Assembly (NCBI GenBank): GCA_033720735.1
Contig: JAWWBX010000147.1
Span: 1-10,242 of the forward strand
Direction: 5' to 3'
DNA from: B8-G4 sp033720735
GTDB lineage: Bacteria > Bacteroidota > Bacteroidia > Chitinophagales > Saprospiraceae
Length of the DNA: 10,242 nucleotides
Shown here: piece by piece, positions 6,667-10,242 of the stretch
How positions within the stretch are numbered: the first letter of the stretch is position 1
How the letters are laid out: every line of letters begins with the position of its first letter
Notes under the pieces: model-generated
Seen by the model: only the letters and a program-made list of their open reading frames with translations
What the model was told of the DNA's origin: nothing
Databases searched by the model: none
Translations under genes and position numbers: made by a program

Positions 6667-8091
6667 ATGCGTGCTCTTCACTTGTTGTCGATCTCTACTC
6701 TCGCTCTTCTGTTGGCTTGCACACCCAAAGTGACGGAGGAGACCACCGCCACCACGCAAAAACCAGGGAAGCCCGCTGTGAGTGCCGACCCGTGCGCCAA
6801 GTTCTCCGATTCGCGGGCGGGAGAGGCGGCCCTCGATGCGCATGTCATTTATCGCGATTATATCCGGGCCAAGCGGTATGCTGAGGCCATCCCGTACTGG
6901 CGGCAGGCGTTCACCGCAGCACCGGCAGCCGATGGCAAGCGCCAGACCCATTTCGAGGACGGGATCGAGATTTACGACCACCTGCTCAACCAGGCAACAA
7001 GCGCCAGTCAGAAGCAGACCTATCTCGATTCGATCTTTTACATGTACGACCGGATGGGGCAGTGCTATAACGAATACGGCCCCGGATATATCGATGGGCG
7101 CAAAGCCTTTGACCTCTATTACAAATACCGGGATCTGACAGACAATCAGACGATCTTCAACCATTTCAGGCGCATCCTGGATGCCCAGGGCCTCGACGCC
7201 CCTGCGTTTGTCATCAACCCGTTTACCGCTTTGCTGGTCGAGATGTTTACCAAGGAGGAGATCCGGCGGGACGTGGCCGTGCGGTACGCCAAGCTGATCC
7301 TGGACATTTGCGAAGCACATCAGGATGACCAGGAGGAGGGCTGGCCGATCGTCGTCAACTATGCCCCCCAGCGGATGGATGTCTTCGAAACCGTACGCGG
7401 CTTTTTTGAGTGTGATTATTACGTGCACAAGTATTTTGAAGGGGTTGACCTCGAGACGACGGACTGTGAGGAGCTGTTCTCCATCCGCACCAGGCTCTTG
7501 TGGGGTGGCTGCGACCCCGAAGGTGAGGAGATCGCAGCGCTTGAACGCGCGTATCAGCGCAAATGCGTGGTGACGCCAACCGGCAACCCACTGCTCACCC
7601 AGGCCCGGGACGCCCTTGAAGAGGGGCGCTACCAGGATGCGATCGATCACTACGTCGAGTACGTGGAGAAACAATCGGATCCCGATCGACTGGCCAAGTA
7701 CAACCTGCGCGTAGGCAAGATCTATTATGCCCACCTCAAGAATTTCACCAGGGCCCGTGAATATGCCCTGAAGGCTCTTGAGCACAAGCCGGATTGGGGA
7801 GAACCCTACATCATGATCGGCAAACTGTATGCCTCCAGCGGCCCCCTTTGTGGCCCCGGGCGGGGTTGGGACAGTCAGATCGTGACGTGGCCGGCGATCG
7901 ACAAATTTATGCAGGCAAAACGCGTAGACCCCTCGGTCTCGGCAGAAGCCAACAAGTGGATCAACTACTACAGCAGGTATATGCCATCCATCGAGGACAT
8001 ATTCCAGCGTCAGCTGGCTGAGGGTGATACCTTCAGGGTGGGATGCTGGATACAGGAGAATACCACGATCCGGGCGGCTCCACGCAGCTGA
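6667..8091 (+). CDS. TPR lipoprotein, second of two tandem paralogues
   Basis: A 474-residue protein from ATG 6667. A TTG six codons upstream (6649) is in frame but lies in the terminator T-run; the ATG gives a proper lipoprotein signal, MRALHLLSISTLALLLAC, with lipobox LLAC and acylated Cys18. A Thr/Lys-rich linker (19-40) leads to the shared module AHVIYRDYIRAKRYAEAIPYW (58-78) and APAADGKRQTHFEDGIEIYD. TPR-like repeats lie at about 309-390 (ARDALEEGRYQDAIDHYVEY, YNLRVGKIYYAHLKNFTRAR, WGEPYIMIGKLYA), then DKFMQAKRVDPSVSAEAN and VGCWI, both mirrored in the upstream gene. Cysteines 43, 133, 249, 282, 395 and 460 align with those of the paralogue; 215, 267 and 300 are extra. It is probably anchored in the outer membrane. 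Its TGA (8089-8091) abuts the stop of the convergent gene. Function unknown; duplication with different anchoring is the visible distinction. Confidence 0.82.
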   Translation: MRALHLLSISTLALLLACTPKVTEETTATTQKPGKPAVSADPCAKFSDSRAGEAALDAHVIYRDYIRAKRYAEAIPYWRQAFTAAPAADGKRQTHFEDGIEIYDHLLNQATSASQKQTYLDSIFYMYDRMGQCYNEYGPGYIDGRKAFDLYYKYRDLTDNQTIFNHFRRILDAQGLDAPAFVINPFTALLVEMFTKEEIRRDVAVRYAKLILDICEAHQDDQEEGWPIVVNYAPQRMDVFETVRGFFECDYYVHKYFEGVDLETTDCEELFSIRTRLLWGGCDPEGEEIAALERAYQRKCVVTPTGNPLLTQARDALEEGRYQDAIDHYVEYVEKQSDPDRLAKYNLRVGKIYYAHLKNFTRAREYALKALEHKPDWGEPYIMIGKLYASSGPLCGPGRGWDSQIVTWPAIDKFMQAKRVDPSVSAEANKWINYYSRYMPSIEDIFQRQLAEGDTFRVGCWIQENTTIRAAPRS

Positions 8092-9072
8092 TCACAACCC
8101 GCGGTGCAGATCGGCCTCGGCGGCGATATAACCGAAGGCCGGCCAATAATTCGTCTTCAGGATTGCCTGGAAGATGGTGCGTGCTTCGTCGACGCGACCT
8201 CTGCTGAGCAAATAGTTGCCGACACCGTACCCTTGCGTCACCACCTGCAGTTCATTCTCGGGGGTGATATGGTCAAAATCGAGGAGGCTGTCCGGAAGGA
8301 TCTCACCCTTGTACATCAGGAGCCGCTGGTGGTACCCGTCGTTTTCGATGGTCTCCATATCGGCATGGATCGGTGCCAGCAGCGCCCGGGCCCGGGCCGT
8401 GTCACCCAGTCGTACGGCGGTCATGTAAAACCAGTCGGTCGTCGCACACAACAGGTCCGGGTTGACAGAATAGACCATGCAGGAATCGTAGGCGGTGGCT
8501 GCTTGAGCATAGCTGCCCTGCAGGTAATACGCCAGCCCCAGGTGATACCAGATGTTGAACTGTAGTGACGACAGCGGGATGTTCAGTCGATTGGGCAGTC
8601 CGTCTGGCTCAATTTCCAGCGGTCGCCCTTGTGCCTGTTCGGCTGCCTTGTGCAGATCGCTGATGGCCTCGTCAAACTTGCGCATGGAAATGTAGCGATG
8701 TCCACGATGGCGATACAATTCAGGGCTTTCCGGAAAGAAGTGCAATCCACGCGTGTACACCTGCATGGCTTGCGGATATTCGGTCAGGTAGGCCAGCCGC
8801 CTGCCGTACCAGATGATGTGATCGAGATTGCGTGGATCCGCGTCGTAGTTGGCTTTGGCGATTTGCAGCAGGCTGTCCTTGCGGTGGTAGCTCGCGGCAG
8901 TTTCCGGCACCGGAGTGAGCGGGCTGCCATCGAGGGCATATGCCACAGTATCTGCACGGATCACGGGGCTGTCCGCGCCCTGTGCCTCCTGATCGTTGCG
9001 GCATCCGGCCAGCATTGCGATCACTACAAGAAATCCGAAAGGAAGGGATCTGGTCATAACGATCGATTGCAT
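8092..9072 (-). CDS. TPR-repeat lipoprotein (unrelated to the tandem pair)
   Basis: A 326-residue lipoprotein with signal sequence and lipobox MLAGC; the acylated cysteine is Cys24 from ATG 9072 or Cys19 from a second in-frame ATG at 9057. The second start (MTRSLPFGFLVVIAMLAGC) gives the more typical lipoprotein signal, so the true start is uncertain by five codons. After a short linker the protein is built of TPRs: about 84-116 (HIIWYGRRLAYLTEYPQAM), 117-150 (LYRHRGHRYISMRKFDEA), 172-205 (FNIWYHLGLAYYLQGSYAQA) and 280-312 (GNYLLSRGRVDEARTIFQAI). The RHRGHRYIS segment is recognisable from a widespread family of exported TPR proteins without assigned function. It lacks the AAPAADGKR and VGCWI landmarks of the neighbouring paralogues. 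It is divergent from the glycosyltransferase (71-base gap) and tail-to-tail with the TPR lipoprotein at 6667-8091. Role likely scaffolding at the envelope; not further assignable. Confidence 0.8.
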   Translation of the reverse strand: MQSIVMTRSLPFGFLVVIAMLAGCRNDQEAQGADSPVIRADTVAYALDGSPLTPVPETAASYHRKDSLLQIAKANYDADPRNLDHIIWYGRRLAYLTEYPQAMQVYTRGLHFFPESPELYRHRGHRYISMRKFDEAISDLHKAAEQAQGRPLEIEPDGLPNRLNIPLSSLQFNIWYHLGLAYYLQGSYAQAATAYDSCMVYSVNPDLLCATTDWFYMTAVRLGDTARARALLAPIHADMETIENDGYHQRLLMYKGEILPDSLLDFDHITPENELQVVTQGYGVGNYLLSRGRVDEARTIFQAILKTNYWPAFGYIAAEADLHRGL

Positions 9073-9143
9073 ACAAATTAGGTAATCTGTCCAGCAATGT
9101 GTCAGAATGGTGTATTTTCACTGTCCCTGAAAAACACCCTGAC

Positions 9144-10242
9144 GTGCGGATCGGCTACGACGCAAAACGCTTGTTTACCAATTTTAGCGGCCTGGGCAAC
9201 TACAGCCGGACTCTCGTAGCAAATCTTGCAGCGCACTATCCCGATGTCCAGATCCAGCTGTTTACCCCCAAGGTGATCCAGCGTCCCCGCACACAGGAGT
9301 TTATCGACAATCCCCGATATGAAGTGTTTGAAGGTGGAGGTGCCGCCTGGCGGACCTGGTCGATCTCCCGGGACATCAACGAACACCGCCTCGATATTTA
9401 CCACGGTCTGTCCCATGAGATCCCCTTTAGCAGTCAGCGGGTTCAGTGCAAGATGGTCGTCACCATGCACGACGTGATCCATAAGACACGCGCCCGGGAC
9501 TACAGTGCGATCGACCGGCTGATCTACGAGCGCAAATGCAAGTACGCCTGTGCCCATGCCGACGCGATCATTGCCATCAGCGAGCATACGCGGCAGGATA
9601 TTATGAAGTATTACAAAGTGCCCGGGGAAAAGATCAGGGTGATCTATCAGTCCTGCGATCCGCAGTTTGGCGCGGCGATCGCTCCTGAAAAGGTGTCCCA
9701 GGCCCGTCAGCTCTTCAGCCTGCCGGATACTTATTTTCTCTACGTGGGGAGTGTGATACCGCGCAAGAACCTCATGGGGATCATCCATGCGATCAAGAGC
9801 ACCCCCAAGCGTCAGCGCCGGCCGCTCGTCGTCATTGGAGGCGGCCGCAGCTATTTCGGCAAGGTGGTCAAGAAGATCGAAAAGGCCGGATTGCAGGACA
9901 TGGTGCATTTCCTGGGCGACGTGCCGTTTGAGCTATTCCCGGCCATCTACAGCCAGGCCATCGCACTTATTTATCCATCGCATTATGAAGGGTTTGGCAT
10001 TCCCGTGATCGAGGCCCTTTCCGTGGGGCTGCCCGTCATTACGTCTGAGGTGACATCCCTACCGGAAGCGGGTGGAGATGCTGCCCTGCTCGTTGATCCC
10101 AAATCAACTGAAGCGATCCGCGACGCCATGCTGACCCTGTGTGACCCCGCCTTCGACCGGGCAGGTGCAATTGCCGCCGGCACGGACCACGTCAGAAAGT
10201 TTGCGGCCGACAAGGTGACCGGTGATCTGATGGCATTGTATC
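9144..10242 (+). CDS. GT4-family glycosyltransferase, 3' end cut by window
   Basis: The frame is open from before 9144 to the window end; 366 residues are visible. The GTG at 9144 gives MRIGYDAKRLFTNFSGLGNYSRTL-type N-terminal sequence, the usual opening of this Bacteroidota group, whereas a GTG at 9099 would add 15 residues without similarity. GT-B fold features are visible: the acceptor-domain N-terminus with GLGNYSR (16-22), TMHDVIH (107-113), the linker AIIAISEHTRQDI (141-153), then the donor domain with YVGSVIPRKNL (200-210; R207 and K208 expected to contact donor phosphates), and the E-x7-E motif EGFGIPVIE (282-290), followed by GLPVITSEVTSLPEAGGDAALLVDP. A retaining sugar transfer from a nucleotide sugar, probably in cell-surface polysaccharide synthesis at the inner membrane's cytosolic face, is inferred from the family. 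Acceptor and sugar unknown. Only a short C-terminal tail is probably missing. Confidence 0.9.
   Translation, partial: MRIGYDAKRLFTNFSGLGNYSRTLVANLAAHYPDVQIQLFTPKVIQRPRTQEFIDNPRYEVFEGGGAAWRTWSISRDINEHRLDIYHGLSHEIPFSSQRVQCKMVVTMHDVIHKTRARDYSAIDRLIYERKCKYACAHADAIIAISEHTRQDIMKYYKVPGEKIRVIYQSCDPQFGAAIAPEKVSQARQLFSLPDTYFLYVGSVIPRKNLMGIIHAIKSTPKRQRRPLVVIGGGRSYFGKVVKKIEKAGLQDMVHFLGDVPFELFPAIYSQAIALIYPSHYEGFGIPVIEALSVGLPVITSEVTSLPEAGGDAALLVDPKSTEAIRDAMLTLCDPAFDRAGAIAAGTDHVRKFAADKVTGDLMALY

Noticed and set aside
6430..7785. 451-residue open frame on the minus strand opposite the second TPR gene
   Set aside because: Also a shadow frame produced by GC-biased codons; it spans the terminator and the intergenic gap and has no family signature.
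8384..8397. Perfect palindrome GCCCGGGCCCGGGC
   Set aside because: It arises from alternating Ala/Arg codons (ARARA) in the TPR lipoprotein coding sequence; no T-run or flanking context suggests a signal.
9066..9120. Promoter boxes in the divergent gap between the TPR lipoprotein and the glycosyltransferase
   Set aside because: TATTTTCA on the plus strand and CTAATTTG on the minus strand each deviate from TAnnTTTG in key positions; neither is strong enough to call.
9102..9908. 268-residue minus-strand frame over the glycosyltransferase
   Set aside because: Antisense to an unmistakable GT4 protein whose motifs are all in frame on the plus strand.

Overview
The window looks like chromosomal DNA of a GC-rich member of the Bacteroidota, probably a Saprospiria/Lewinella-type organism. 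Three things point there: the Bacteroidota flavour of PurH (AFKVSSHYD, KHTNACG), a putative TAnnTTTG-type promoter with few Shine-Dalgarno sequences, and a set of exported TPR proteins and an outer-membrane barrel of the kind common in that phylum. The phylum is fairly secure; the class is inference. No mobile element, CRISPR array, tRNA or rRNA was seen. Genes fill nearly all of the window and no gene-free stretch exceeds about 130 bases.

Layout. (1) 1-257, +: C-terminal part of thymidine kinase (tdk), cut by the window edge. (2) 258-346: short intergenic stretch with degenerate 8-9 bp repeats. (3) 347-1456, -: polytopic membrane acyltransferase of the DUF5009/HGSNAT-like family. (4) 1457-1584: divergent intergenic region with a candidate purH promoter. 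(5) 1585-6579, +: tightly packed purH, coaX (TTG start), an outer-membrane barrel gene overlapping coaX by 20 nt, and an exported TPR protein, closed by a perfect 12-bp-stem terminator. (6) 6667-8091, +: a second TPR gene, paralogous to the first but a lipoprotein, starting only 16 nt after the terminator T-run. (7) 8092-9072, -: an unrelated TPR lipoprotein whose stop codon directly abuts the stop of the preceding gene. (8) 9144-10242, +: a GT4-type glycosyltransferase with a GTG start, cut by the window end.

How they fit together. purH (last two steps of IMP synthesis) and coaX (first step of CoA synthesis) are cytosolic housekeeping genes that appear to be co-transcribed with envelope genes (barrel plus TPR protein). 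The two TPR paralogues share six aligned cysteines, suggesting disulfide-stabilised periplasmic or surface proteins, and may work with the barrel protein; that link is inferred from position only. The least explained parts are the OMP-TPR-TPR cluster and the hairpin separating the two paralogues. I found no clearly new defence or mobile system here.
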